64,000 nt of DNA, from contig JASANC010003080.1 of NCBI GenBank assembly GCA_030248135.1, positions 1-64,000 on the forward strand, given 5' to 3'. This DNA comes from Theristus sp. LFF4_11. Its lineage: Eukaryota; Nematoda; Chromadorea; Monhysterida; Xyalidae. Position numbers and translations under genes: made by a program. Of this stretch, positions 1 through 11,794 are shown piece after piece; position 1 is the first letter of the stretch; each line of letters opens with the position of its first letter. The notes beneath the pieces are model-generated. The model made no database searches. It was not told the DNA's origin and saw only the letters and a program-made list of their open reading frames with translations.

Positions 1-318
1 AAAGCTTTCAGGGGTTGTTCATTGTCTGTAAATGTTCGAGCCGTCTGGATTTTTTGAACGCGACAGACAAAACACAAACTTTTTTCCCATTTAAAGCAGA
101 CATGCATATAATTGAACTAAAGTCAATCAGCTGATTGGTTGGTGTGATCACACGTGATCACATGCATTCAGCGCAGGACAGACTCCGCCTCCTGCAGCAA
201 TGCCTGCACATAGGAAGCATAAGCATCACACGTGATCGACCAACCAATCAGCTGAGAGTCTATAGTTTAGAGCTCGACTGTGTAAGCAGAACGCACTCAT
301 CAATCTCCATGTACAACG

Positions 319-349
<31 letters not shown>

Positions 350-352
350 GAC
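1..352. other. Left edge: intron or flank with hairpin MITE and poly-G tract
   Basis: I see no coding exon here. The stretch holds a diverged copy of the TCAGCTGA hairpin MITE (about 111-280) and an uninterrupted G run at about 321-348, directly beside the last visible exon of the large minus-strand gene. It is probably the next intron of that gene. The G run length may be unreliable in an assembly. Confidence 0.5.
111..280. mobile_element. TCAGCTGA hairpin MITE, diverged copy
   Basis: The arms AATCAGCTGATTGGTTGG and ACCAACCAATCAGCTGA are inverted around CACGTG-like and ATGCAT-like cores. The outer right end reads TTTAGAGCTCGACTG, matching the family terminus. The left terminus is degraded. 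Confidence 0.75.
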
Positions 353-3300
353 ATAGTAGCCTGGCTTCTCCGCCTCCGTAATGTCGGTATATTTAGGGAA
401 ACTCGTCAAGACCAGCGGATAATCTTCGGGGTCAGTCTGCTCCACCACTTCCACGTTTGACAGTTGCAAGCAGATCGGGCCGACACTGAAGGCAGAAAAA
501 AACGTTTTTTTTTAATTTTCTGACGTAATTGTCCCGAAATTTTGGAGTTTCACACTGCATGTACAGAATGCAAAATGTAGCTTTACCAAAAAAAGCTCTG
601 TACAAGTTCTTATTGTGCGGGCAAATAAGGCAGGAACAGGCAGAAAAATTAAAAAAAAAAGCTCAAGCCAGAGCAAAAAAACTAGAAGAGTCGCAAAATG
701 TTCTGGGTTTCCTTTACAGTAAGAAATCGAACTCGAATATTCGATTGTTTGGCTGAAATCAAACAGCCCCGCTTGGTGGCCAAAACAAGTACTACAGTGC
801 AAAGGCTTTCTTTGAAACAGTCGATATCCCATTCATCACTTCTTTCGCGTGCGCTATCGGCAAAAGAAAAGTGAGCGGTTTCAACAAACCCACCACACAG
901 TCGAACTCTAAATTATTATAGGGAATCAGCTGATTGGTTGTGACTACGGTACGGTATGGCCGATTAAACATGGCAGCTTTTTTCAGGGTTCAAGGAGCGC
1001 GCGAAAATATGCATGCTTTCTGTGCAGGCAATGCTGTGGGGGCGGACTTTGGTTTGCACCAGAAAGCATGGCTACCGTAATCCCAACCAATCAGCTGAGT
1101 CCCTATAATTTAGAGTTCGACAGTACACCACTAACAATCGTTTGCCGTCCTCTGCCACGATCGAGCGCATCCCGACCAGATGCTCCTCCTTTGCACACGA
1201 ATTTCCGACCGTAAACTTTCGAACGTAGACCAGTTTGCCCAGGCGAAGTTTATACGCCCACTGTTCATTCTCCACCACACGTCGACACTTGAAACGATAC
1301 AAAATGTCGTACTCGACGTCGCCGCCGCCCGCCCACGGCACCATTTGCATACCGACAAAGTAGACCGCCTGGGAGCTGTTCTCCGGACAGATGAACTGCC
1401 AGCCTGCCCGGTGTTTTTTTTTGTTTTGTTTGGACAGTGGAGACGGAATAATGGTAGTGTGATCAAGTTTTTTTTCTGGTTCTGCGACTGATTGCGTTCG
1501 CAGACGTGGGAGAATGAAAGTTTCATGCTTGACATGCGGAAATGTTTGTAATGTCGCGTCAGGACCCGCTCGTATTTCGGGGACTCGGGTCACTTCAGCA
1601 CTTTACCAATTTTGAATTCCCGCGTGTGTGTCATACAAGAAACTGCAATCCTATTTGTGCGCGCATTGAGTCGCAGAACCAAAATAAGAGTAACAATTGG
1701 AAAACGTTCCCTTTGAAGATTGTTTCGCAGAAAATAGAGAAGGTGGTTTTTTCCGACAGTGTGAAAGCTGATTATTTTTATATATTAGTACACTTAAGTC
1801 ACAAACGTAGGCACCTTTTTCATATGCTGTGTTTCTCCTTTTTGCTTTCTTTCTTCTAAAATCTAAATGTTCGTGCGTGCATAAAAAGTCAAATTTACTT
1901 TGCCCGGGTAAATTCTGTTGTCCCTCGTCGAGGCTGGTCATTTCGACGTCCAGTTCGCCCAGGTCAACGGCGGCCTCCACTTCGCCGGTCGCATCGTTCG
2001 TTCGCGAAGATTCCTTGAATTTTGGTTCCTCCAGATGAATCGTTTTCACGAGATACGCTGTGAATCTCGTTCGAACGAGATGATAGTTTCTGAAAGATTG
2101 ACATTTTGATAACATTTTGGAAACTTGATGTACATTACTGTAAATTTGATGTAAATTCAAAGTTTTGAGAAGAAATCTTTTTGCAGCGTTTAGAAGAAGC
2201 GCAACAAGACGTTTGATTATGAACTTTCTCGTGTCTGTATAGCAGATAAAAAATAAACTTTTAAGTGGATTATATCTTGGACTAAATTCTCACCTGCCCA
2301 ATGTAGTGCAGAAAAGATAATCAATTCTTCTCAACTAGAGCGGGTTTGGTTGAAACCAAACACAACCAATTTGTGATTGAAAAAAAAATTTCTCATCACA
2401 ACTCCGATTTTCGTTTATTCTTTCTTCGCGAGCGCTGTATTCTGCGCAACAAGTGACCGGTTCAAACAGACGAACTACAGTCGAGCTCTAAATTATAGGG
2501 AATCAACTGATTGGTTGGTGGTCACGTGATGCATGCTTTCCGTGGGAGGCATTGCTGTGGAGCGTCGTCTCTCGTCCTGCACAGAAAGCATGCATCACGT
2601 GACCACCAACCAATCAGCTGATTCCCTATAATTTAGAGTAGTTCAACTGTATAAAAATAAAACTCGTCAATTGGCCGCTCTTACAATCCGCTGGCGAGCA
2701 GATTCTGGAACAGCTCCTGCTCCTCTCCGTCCTCCTCCTGCGAGCCTGCGACTCGTGTGCCGTCGTCCGTGCGACTCTCCCAGACGTGGAACGACTCCAA
2801 TCGCGGTCCTTCGGTGACGTTCGCGTTCGAGCCCTCCGTGCAGAGGAACGAATAGCTGCAAGGGGGAGTGACGATTTGGAGAAACAGTGTGCTCCAGTGT
2901 TTGCACTAGAATAGCTGTAAGGAATGACGATTTGGAGATTGCGGACAACGACGCAGCTCCTACACAGCGTCCGCACCCGACCGAGCCCGCTCGATCGGTC
3001 AAATTGCGTCACTACCATTCCCACGGGCGATGAACAATAACAACATTGGAGAAAAATATGCTCATCAACGTTTTTGCACTTCACTACTGAACAACAACAC
3101 TTTGCTGTAAAGGAGTGAACGAATGGTCATTTTTGGCGATATTTTTAAGGGCTTTACCAATAAAAACGTACAGAGGACGCCGTCAAGTAGGGCGCCCATC
3201 GAGTTTTCTTTGTCCTCAAGTGCCAAGATACACACCCCTCGGCGGGGCTCGATCCCACGAACGCACAGACAATGAGTCTGACGCGCTACATCCCAGGCTT

Positions 3301-6300
3301 CCAGCGGTTTTCATCAACGTCAAAAAACACCAGCTGTCGTTTTTTAACACCAATTGACATTTTCTAAACACTGGTGAAAATAAACGTCAGATTTGTTTTA
3401 AGATTGTGTGAAACCGGAGAAGTCTGAGGTCGGCCGTTAGAATGTCGCGTGCTGATGTTTCACAGCGAACACAAGTAACACGCATATTAAACGGTGGTGT
3501 TAAAGTAAATTCGCGTTCGTAATATACTACTAAAATGATTTTTTGACAGAGTCCTTTTGAGGGCTTCCAGAAAAAGATTGCCAACAAGAATTCTCCGTGT
3601 CCAGCAGTCCGAGGTCAGCCATGAGTGAAGATTGAAGAAAAATGCACTCAACTTCTTTTCGCTACTGAACGAGAAGCTGCACATCCTTTTGATTTGGACC
3701 ATGGTATGTGTGTGCGTGTGTGTCTGTGTCTTCGTGCCATGTGAATTGTGCCATGTGCCTTCGTGCCTCGTGCCCTGTGTCTTTGTGTTTTGTGCCATGT
3801 GCCTTCTGTGTCGGTGGCCGTGTGAAGTGCTCACCGAAACTGAAAGCAGATCGGCGCGAGCATTGCCCAGCTCTCAATACCCCCAAAATGCTACAATCCG
3901 CTTTGGTGAAAGAAAATATTTATTAAACTGAATAAAAGGAAAGATCAATTCTAATGCACAAATCTCCTTTTTTCCAAAACACTTGCTTACTATCTGGTCG
4001 GCTTGGACGCATCCCAGAAGCCAGCAATCCCCGTCATCAGTTCGTGGTGTCTGCAGGCGAGTTTGATCTTCATCGAGTGCACGTCCATCCAGCTGCTCCA
4101 TCGTGCTTTCGTCGCCTTGTTCGAGCCGTTCACTGCTGAAAATGTTGTTTCTGTTGTTGCTGCTTTTTACGATGCGTGGTAACACAGCGCTCTGAGTTAT
4201 AGTCATTCTGCGTGATGAATGCTATGGCCGAGTGGTACGCGCTGTGCGCTACGAAGTCGATGGGTGCGTTTCGGACCGCTATGCGGGTTCGAACCCCGCA
4301 CGGAAACTTCGCAACCGCGAGTAGTTATCATATTGCTTTCATTGCACTTTTAATTACAGTTTCATACTCTACCGCACTGTGAGAATCAGAGAGTTACGCT
4401 TTTCGTCAAATTGGTGCAAGAGCAGTTGCAAGAATCCGAGAGGTTTTTTCAATTAAACTGGTGCCAGACCATTCAAAGCAAAAGGTTTTTCAACAAACAA
4501 AAAATAGAATTCATAACAGACTCAAAAAGTAACCCCAGAACTTGCCCTCAGCACACTGAAACATCATCTCCTGATCGTCGCTGCCGTCGAGCAGAATGCG
4601 ATTGCGAATATTCACAGAGCTGATTGCTTTGAAGCCACCGCACTCGAATTTGAACGATTCGCCCGCCTCCGAGAACGCACCTTCGACCACCTGGAATCAA
4701 CTGGTGATATTTATTATTCTGCGTTTTTTTTTGTTTTAAGGCCCGTTCATACGAGACGTATGCAGAACGAAGACGAAAGAATCATGAACGAAGACGTGCC
4801 TTAAAGTGCCGTACCGTATCATTTTAGTGACACCGCTCTGAAACGTGAATTTAAAATTCAAGGACCATTGCCTTTTATGTGCAAAAAGTACCGCGGGCGT
4901 GGAGTGATCTAAATATGATGGACTTTTATCTAACTAAATTATGTTTAAAAAAGTTCTGCTAACCGGATTTCCGTCATCGGGATTAGCGTCGACAATCGGC
5001 GAACTGACAGCGTCGATTTCATTGATCAAAGTTGACTCCGAGAATTTCGCTTTCTTCAACTCGCTGTACGAGCCCATGACTGCGTGCATCTTGTTGACAC
5101 TTAAAAAAGTGTTTGTTCGAAAATTCGAAACAATGAAAGCCTGTTCATACTGACGTATTGTAACGCGTGTCGATGTACGTCAATGGAACGTCTCCATTGA
5201 ACGATGCAAAAGCGCTAGACAAAACCTGCCGTGTAGTTTCGTACTGTATGTACGTTGGGATGGACGGCAGTATGCGGCAACACACGACGTGACGTGACGT
5301 GACGTGACGTGACGTGACGTAACGTGACGTGACGTGACGTGACGTGACGTGACGTAAACACATACGTCAGTATGAAAGGTCCTTGAAAATTTCATGGTAC
5401 CGAACACATTTTTTTCAAAACCTACTCCTGTTGCCAGAATGTTTGAACGAATTTGCCCGCTTCAGAGAAGTCGGACTCCGATCGACCGAGTGCGCTGGCG
5501 ATTTCGGAGGTTTTCCCGATTTTACTGTTTGAGCCGTCCATGCAGACGAACGAGTAGCTGCATTTTTTCAATGAAAGTAAATGATCACTTGCCAAAGTTG
5601 CTTCATTGTACAGTCAACCTCAAAATTGTATGCAATCAGCTGATTGGTTGATGGTGATGCACTGATACAATGCCTGCACAGAAAGCATCATCCATGCACG
5701 GGATCACCGACCAATCAGCTGATTGCCTATAATTTTGAGTTCGACTATTTGAAAATCTGAATAAAATCCTTCCTGCACCCACTATCTGATCTTGTCTTCC
5801 TCGCCATAATACGAGTTGACCCCTTTTAAAGCCTCATCATCGCGGCAGCCATTATCAAGTGTGACTTTTCCTTCTTGCACCCATTTGGTCATACGAACAA
5901 TACGAGCGGAGTGCTTTGATTTCTAAAAAAACATGACAAAACATTTTTTGTGAAATTTCAAAACAATCAAAAATTCTTTTCAGACTCAAATCAAATAGGT
6001 AAAAAACCTTATGATATCAAATCAACAGCTCACCATATTCGCGCACTCCACTTTCATCGTCGTATCACCATTGTCCTTTTTCACTTTCAATGATTGCACC
6101 ACCTTGAACAGAGACAGAGACAATCTTGATTTCAACAATCAGAAACTTTGGTTACTTTTATGGTTGAACGTTATTCATGCTCATATTAAATGCGACATAA
6201 AACTGGAACCGAACTGCCGATTGAAAACTTTCGAGTCCAGACCTTGAACTTTTCACATTCGACTTTCCAGCTCTTCGCCTTTGGCGAATAGTCGCCCGGC

Positions 6301-9300
6301 GAGATGCGAGGCAACTGATCGACGGTCAGTTTTATGTCCAACTCCGGCGTCCACGGGTCGATCGACTCGCCCAGGTTGTCGTCTGTTCGTACGGACGTCG
6401 TGAACTTCGGCTCCTTCAGGCAGGTCGGCTTCGCGACGTACGACAACAGGGAGACTTTGCTTTTTCTGGAACACCGGTTGGTTGGCTGGTTGGTTTTGTT
6501 CAGCAAGTCAGTCAGTTTAGTTTCATTCTGCCGTGTACGGCATGATACCAAAGAACTAAGACACCATGAGCATTTGGTTGGTTTTGGTTGGTAGTCAATT
6601 TTGGTAGTCGGTTGTTTTGCAGTGCAGATTTTTACAGTACATTTTCTGAAGCTTTTCTAAGTGTACGAAATGAATCAAAAGGTTCAACGGGCTCTACAGT
6701 TGAACTCTAAGTTATAATCCATCAGTTGATTGTTGGTGATCACGTTTGCTTTCAGTGCAAGTCAGACATAGCAACGGCCTGCACAGAAAGCACACATGAC
6801 ATTGAGATCACCAGCCAATCAGCTGATAGCCTGTAAAAATCAGAGACTGACCCTAAACACCAGTAGTATCGACTAACCCCTCCAGTTGCAATGCGACGTT
6901 GTGTATGACCTTGTCCTCAATGGCGTTCACTTCGCGCACCTCACCCCACCGGAGTACCTGATTGTCTTCCTCCACGGTCTCTTCATCGACATCAGCATTA
7001 CTGTGCTCGGCGCAAATCAGGGTGACACTGAAAAAAGTCCGTACCACATGCTGTTTACTTTGTTTTGCGAAACAAAATAGATGGACGGAAAGTAAACGAG
7101 TGTTTTCCGTAATGGGATGATGGAACTTTTTCTGGACAATGAATGTTCCGCTGAATGTCTCCATGGTACCTGTGCTTAAACCTGTCACTTTTTTGCAGAA
7201 TATAGAACACACGGGAATGAAGAAAGAACACAGCAATCGGAATTGCAAGAAGACTGTACATTTAGCCAGCAATTGGGTGTTTGATGATTTCAAGTTCAAC
7301 CAACCACATGGGTGCTTCTTCACTCAAAGTTTCGCATATGCTCTGCATTCTGTGAAACAAAGTGACATGTTCAAACAAACAAACTTTTAGAAAACTAGCA
7401 CAACGAAAATTCCACCAACTATCGCTGTTTCTTCTCGTCGTCGTAGAAACTGGCGACCCCCACGAGCATCTCCTGCCCAGCACATCCGTAGTCGTCGATC
7501 GTCAGTCCCTTCCAACTGACCACCGTCCAGGAAGAGACGCGCACTTTTTTCGCCACTTGTGGCTGGCCCTTGGTGAGAAAATAGGGCAAATTCGTTGCGT
7601 TTCTTTGTGAATGGAGTGGTTTTTTTAATTGAAAAAACGCTATTCAATGGCTTATGGCTGGCTACTGGCTGGCTAGTTGTATCTTTTTCATTTCTTTCCA
7701 CCACAATCCTGTGAGACACTTTTTGAAGACGTTATTTATTCCGTGTTCCGTGTAGTGCTATCACAGTTCAAGCAATTGCATATGGTGGAGCACGTGTTCA
7801 AGGTGAAAACAATGAGACATTGAGGTAAAGATACAATCTGCATTACAGCCTCAAAAAATTGCTAAAATCCATTCCAAACTCCAATGCCAAAAAATTTGAG
7901 TGGTACTTGACTTTCTTTTTCGGCTATTTTTGCAAAATTTTGAATGGAAAAAATTTTGGAAATCTAAAAATTTCAAAAATTGGTTTTTCCATGTTTCGAG
8001 CGTGACTGCTTTTGTTGCTTGCTCACCCAAAAAAAATAACCGACCTCGCAGACTTTACCGCACGTAAACTTCATCAGCACGTCGCGCACGACGCCGCCAC
8101 TGTGGTACTGGAAACCAATTGACATCGACTTGACGACATTGTTGGTGCCCTTGCACTCGTAATGCCAACCCTGGTGTACACCAGACCAGGTGTCGTCAGG
8201 CAGCCGATAGAGACTGTCCACTCGAACGCCGATGTCCGACATTTTGATTTGACCCAACGCCGTCGCTTTCAGTTCCGGGCAGACTGGAATGTGGTTTTTT
8301 GGAGGTATTGTTTTTTGAGCTGTTGCTTTTAGCTAGACTGGAATGTAGTTGTGGAGGGATTGTTTTTTGGACGTTGCTTTTAGATGCGGGCAGACTGGAA
8401 TAGTGGACTGTCGTTGTGGAGGGATTGTTTTTTATTGACTTTTAGACTATTTTTTTGAAATCATAGTTCATTAAAAAGTGTAAAAATAAGAAAAAAATAA
8501 TTGTTCACTTGTCAGATACGACCGGCCAGCGATACGAAATGGGCAGAACTTGAACTTCATCTCCTGGTTTCTGAAAAAAAAACAAGAGAAAAAATAAATA
8601 AAATTCAAAGCGAGAAACCGCGTGAAATGTAAATTTTCTAAACAGTTTCAAAACTAGTTCAGTTCAACAAAAGAGAAACTTTCACAAAATTACAAAGTGT
8701 TTATAAAAAAGAAAGAAAATAATTTCGCAGCCGCTCACTTATACTCGATGCCGACAAGTGCGTCCCGGGGACAGTCGGACCGCGGATCGTACGGATCCTT
8801 GAGGAAGCCGTGATAAGTGTCGTACAGAGCGATCGGTCCCTCGATGTTGCAACCGACGAACTTGTCAATGACGGCGTTGAACGGTTTACAGCAGACCTGT
8901 TTCATTCTGGAAACAAGTGACGTCAAAATATTGGTTTTCGGGTCAAAATATGATGTGCCCAACTTTGGTTGGTCTGTATTACTGTTGGTGGTATTTGGTC
9001 TGTATTTGATGGTCCGTGTTACTTTGGACTTGTGCACACTCCACTCCGTCCATGCACTAAAGTGCTGACGAAAACGGAACTCAACTTTTTAGTCCCGTCC
9101 AACCGGCACATCACGATCAGCGCTGCTGTGGTTATTGCTTATCAATAAAAAAACCAATGAAATCTTAGATTCTTGACTTGTGCATTATTCTAGCAGATCT
9201 GGAGGGTTTTCGTACAGGATTTTTCATGACCCACCCACTGCCCTCCATGCATCGTCAGTAATCTGCAACTAGAACTTTCGTTATTGAAAGTAATCTGAAA

Positions 9301-10617
9301 AAAAAACACTCACGATCTGACAGCGTTGTTCCGGTTGTAGTCGGACAAGATCGCGCGGACAAATTCGCCCTCCACACACGTGTAGTTGCCGTCTTGTAAG
9401 TCGATTTCGTCAATTTTCAAATCGATCGGTTTCGTTTCGCGGCAGTCGCGCTCGCTGACACGCTGAACCAAAGAAAACCCGCGATAATCGTAATCAGATT
9501 ATTTTGTGCGGTTTGGAACGTTTTGATATTTTGTCAGCGAAATTGTGTCGATTTGAAAAATGAATGATTACACGCTGAAAGTGGTGTCCGGTTGGTGACT
9601 CGGAAATGAATAAAAACTCTGGGTTTAACGACACTTTCATTTCCGGGACAAGGGCAGACCGCGCGCGCAGGACACCCAGGAGGACAGGTCACCGGACGCA
9701 CTTCTTCAGTCACTTTTTTGTGTTTGATGAATCAATCAATCAATAATAATGTAATAATGACCCCTCGTGGCCTGGGTGGTAGCGCGTTAGACTCTTGCCT
9801 ATACATTCGGGGGATCGAGCCCCGCCGAGGGTGTATAGGCACTTAATAATAGACTTAAATCTCGATGGGCTCCCTCTACTCGACGGCGTTCTGTACGCTT
9901 TTCTTGGTTAGCCCTGGCTGAAAACATCGCCCAAAATCCCCAGCAACAACATCCCCAACCACCTCACCAGCAACGGATCATCGGGATGCGCGATGCTCCT
10001 GCAGAACGCGTGCACTTGCACGTCGATTCCGTCGTACGGCGAATCGTACACGCGCGTTTTAATGCCGCCTATGGAGCGGCGTCGGTCGCATGATAAGTCC
10101 CAGTCCTGGAGAAAAACGGCTTTTTTGTCACAAATTTATCTGGATTTTGCCTTATTGATCCCTTAAATTTTTGTTAATTTTTGACACACAACTTCAAGAC
10201 CTTTGCTCCTCATTCCACCCGTGTCATACCTTTTGAGGTCGTATTTTGAGCCCGCATTTCTAATGGTTTCTAGATCTGACATGTTGTTGACGCGTGATTT
10301 TGATGTTCTTGGGTGTCTGTGTAGACCCACCTGACAGTGTTTCTAAGCTTAAAATTTACTAACCTGACCATTCTCGGGTGAGTCACAATGTGGAGTTTTG
10401 AAACTTTTGCTTCTTGTCCTAAACCAAAATTTTTGCCCAAAGAAAAATCAACCCAAACAATGCGACAGACCTTGTAAGCCAGTCCAAGGGGCCTCGCTGC
10501 CCTGTCGCCGAAATTTGGTCCCAGCAGCTGTTGCTGTGCATCGCATCCAAACCGGCTGATGCTAATTGCGGTCAATAAAGTGAGCCAACACAACATCGAG
10601 TTTGCAGTCGACCGCAT
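353..10617 (-). CDS. Large secreted repeat protein with dermatopontin-like two-cysteine modules (3' end outside window)
   Basis: Nineteen exons chain in frame: 10617-10471, 10105-9968, 9462-9314, 8906-8739, 8570-8509, 8283-8059, 7555-7420, 7027-6878, 6465-6243, 6102-6034, 5922-5783, 5557-5426, 5099-4964, 4690-4534, 4135-3991, 2855-2685, 2089-1899, 1403-1136 and 485-353, giving about 980 residues without a stop. The first exon encodes a hydrophobic signal peptide (MLCWLTLLTAISI). The rest repeats a module: a 'W-x-F-x-C' or 'DxxC' strand, then 'x-V/I-G-V/M-x-S', then an acidic/Asn stretch and 'K-x-R-Y-x-F-x-C-x-x-G-S-N'. Examples are GCAGQEMLVGVASFYDDEKK, GCRDDEALKGVNSYYGEED and YSFVCMDGSN. The pattern of Cys, Gly-hydrophobic-Ser and Asp/Arg-aromatic-Cys resembles dermatopontin repeats; a VMO-I-like fold is an alternative. 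Module boundaries repeatedly fall in phase 2 after Arg (exons ending CGATA, AGATA or CGATT). I infer an extracellular matrix or cuticle role. The junction into exon 7 (acceptor at 7556) is the weakest splice. Confidence 0.8.
898..1123. mobile_element. TCAGCTGA hairpin MITE interrupted by another MITE fragment
   Basis: Both termini are clear (CAGTCGAACTCTAAATTAT at the left, ATAATTTAGAGTTCGACAG at the right). The left arm is broken after GATTGGTTGTGACTACGG by about 60 bp of the GGCCGATTAAAC family, so this copy is nested. The exon at 1136-1403 begins only a few bases to the right. Confidence 0.8.
944..1005 (+). mobile_element. Fragment of the GTATGGCCGATTAAAC MITE nested in a hairpin MITE
   Basis: It reads TACGGTATGGCCGATTAAAC, then the family's CAGCTTTTTTCAGGG and GGAGCGCGCGAAA blocks, and stops abruptly at host-MITE sequence (ATGCATGCTTTCTGTGCAGG). 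Only the 5' part of the element is present. Confidence 0.7.
1580..1690 (+). repeat. Dispersed repeat with GAATTCCCGCG block
   Basis: It contains TTTACCAATTTTGAATTCCC and GCGCGCATTGAGTCGCAGAA. The same two blocks, in either orientation, recur near 34600-34740, 40125-40215, 46025-46130, 46285-46480 and 59520-59665. No termini are clear. Confidence 0.55.
2478..2649. mobile_element. TCAGCTGA hairpin MITE, near-intact
   Basis: This is one of the best-preserved copies. CAGTCGAGCTCTAAATTATA at the left pairs with TATAATTTAGAGTAGTTCAA at the right, and the arms share GGTGGTCACGTGATGCATGC. TA dinucleotides flank both ends, as expected of a Tc1/mariner-type insertion. It lies in an intron next to the exon at 2685-2855. 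Confidence 0.85.
3145..3325 (-). mobile_element. tRNA-derived SINE, copy 1
   Basis: On the minus strand it starts with a tRNA-like head (a diverged A box and a GGGATCGAGCCCC B box seen here as GGGGCTCGATCCC at about 3245), followed by CTTGAGGACAAAGAAAACTC, GATGGGCGCCCTACTTGAC and GTACGTTTTTATTGGTAAAG. Three relatives are at 9765-9930, 20197-20280 and 57445-57625. It lies in an intron of the repeat-protein gene. Confidence 0.7.
3395..3595 (+). repeat. Two-hairpin repeat unit, isolated copy
   Basis: GCTGATGTTTCACAGCGAAC (stem GCTG/CAGC) is followed about 80 bp later by ACTACTAAAATGATTTTTTG and the AGTCC-TTTTGA-GGGCTTC hairpin. The same pair of motifs recurs many times at 13860-16085. Confidence 0.6.
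4215..4310 (+). tRNA. tRNA-Ser/Leu-like sequence, probably a pseudogene
   Basis: It has a perfect class-II A box (TGGCCGAGTGG), a B box GGTTCGAACCC inside a five-pair T stem (GCGGG/CCCGC), and a long variable-arm-like stretch. I cannot pair the anticodon stem or the acceptor stem, so a functional tRNA is unlikely. It lies antisense within an intron of the repeat-protein gene. Confidence 0.45.
4741..4803. repeat. Short relic of the GACGT-repeat element
   Basis: GGCCCGTTCATACGAGACGT at the left and GAACGAAGACGTGCC at the right resemble the termini of the larger elements at 5139-5382 and 33138-33375, without a microsatellite core. Confidence 0.4.
5139..5382. mobile_element. Element with (GACGT)n microsatellite core, copy 1
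   Basis: The inverted ends CCTGTTCATACTGACGTA and TACGTCAGTATGAAAGG enclose TCAATGGAACGTCTCCATTG and an array of 5-bp GACGT units at about 5287-5355 with one variant unit. The counterpart is at 33138-33375. It lies in an intron of the repeat-protein gene. Confidence 0.65.
5611..5746. mobile_element. TCAGCTGA hairpin MITE, short copy
   Basis: The arms are CAATCAGCTGATTGGTTGAT and CCAATCAGCTGATTGCCTAT. The centre is shortened and lacks the CTCCGCC spacer found in longer copies. It lies in the intron between exons 5426-5557 and 5783-5922. Confidence 0.75.
6697..6840. mobile_element. TCAGCTGA hairpin MITE, diverged copy
   Basis: The left end CAGTTGAACTCTAAGTTATA is recognisable. The right arm AGCCAATCAGCTGATAGCCT is followed by a degraded terminus. 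It abuts the exon at 6878-7027. Confidence 0.7.
7150..7385. mobile_element. MITE with AAACCTGTCACTTTTTTGCA ends, copy 1
   Basis: The left end AAACCTGTCACTTTTTTGCA and the right end GAAACAAAGTGACATGTTCA are inverted. The interior contains ATGGTTGAACTTGAA-like blocks also seen near 20660, 28885, 40560 and 45660. It lies in the intron before exon 7555-7420. Confidence 0.6.
9765..9930 (+). mobile_element. tRNA-derived SINE, copy 2 (best head)
   Basis: The head reads GTGGCCTGGGTGGTAGCGCG (A box), GACTCTTGCCTATACATTCG, then GGGGGATCGAGCCCCGCC (B box). The body continues GTATAGGCACTTAATAATAG, TCTCGATGGGCTCCCTCTAC and TTCTGTACGCTTTTCTTGG. This is the canonical pol III internal promoter layout. It sits in an intron 38 bp from exon 9968-10105. 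Confidence 0.75.
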
Positions 10618-11500
10618 GACGGGTTTTGTCTTATTCTGTATTTTTGCGGAAAAGATATCAGATTTACGGTGTTGTTTCAGAAAAATTTGTCCTGGTCTAA
10701 TCTGGCCTGTTCCGAAAAGTTCTGAGGCTCAGGTTTTTGGTAGATTCCGCAAATTTAGTGCAAATTGCGGAGGACATGTAAAACAAAACTCATCTGACTG
10801 TGCATCGAATTTATGAATCAAAACTGATAATCATATTTTATTGCAGCACATAAATTGCATGAAACTGTGGAAAAAAGTCTTATCGCAACTGTGTTGTCCT
10901 CCATTGTTTTTCCGTATCTCTCTACGCAATAAATGGCAAGCACGAAATGACAACAACTTTTTCATGAGCTTACACATTGTTTCGGTAGTGTACTTTTTAA
11001 AACCCGCACTGTAGTTAATTGGTGCGAATAAAAACGGGTAAGACGTGGTTGTAATATGCTTGTTAAGCGAAAATTGAAATAAACATACAACGCACACAGT
11101 TCGTGTTAAATATCTGTCTCTATCTGTATGTTTCGCTGTTATACTGATTTTGAAAGTGCAAGTAACAACACTTGGCGAGTGTGTGTGCGTGTGCTTTTTG
11201 TTGAAAAACTGTCGTGTAGCGTTATGACGAAGGCGAAAGTGCCCCCGAAAGAGAAATTTTCTTTTTGAAAACAAACAGTGTGAACAAAATAAACAATTCA
11301 TTTCAGTTATTAGCAAGCGTGTGTAAAAACAAAACTTTTTATGGAATCTACACACACATCCGCTCCTTCGTGCGGAGAAGCGTTTTCTTTTGGGGTTGAT
11401 TTCTCGCTCTCTATCAAACAAAATGCATCATAATTGATTGCAGTCTTAAGCCAAGTTTTTTTTTCAGAACACACCCGAAATTGGATGGTTCGCTTACGAT
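10618..11500. other. Upstream of the repeat-protein gene; no gene recognised
   Basis: The 5' flank of the large minus-strand gene should lie here. It contains an ORF at 10831-11421 (minus, 196 codons) with low-complexity composition rich in Phe, Cys and His and no recognisable domain. I do not call it a gene. Confidence 0.4.
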
Positions 11501-11794
11501 TGAAACCGTTTTAATTACAGAGTCAATTTCTAATATCACAAACGATTTACTGATTGGTTAGTGAACACGTGATACTGCAGCACAGAACAGAAACAGAACA
11601 GCTCTGCTAGATATTTCTCGCAGTTCTCTCTGCTAGACACTCCACTCCACTCACAGTGAATGTTTGTGAGCAAACAGGAATCATTTTTTGCAGCACATTT
11701 ATTACGAAACATGAAAAGCGGGTCTGTTCTGTTTACAAAAACCGAAAAAAGTTAGATATAGTATATTCGTGACATTCCGATCAATAAGATGCAG

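Noticed and set aside
5281..5355. Regular short direct repeats resembling a CRISPR array
   Set aside because: The unit is a 5-bp microsatellite without spacers, in an intron of an animal gene; the 15-bp arrays likewise lack unique spacers.
10831..11421. 196-codon minus-strand ORF upstream of the large repeat-protein gene
   Set aside because: Composition is biased (Phe, Cys, His, Arg), there is no domain, and no splice signals or neighbours support it.
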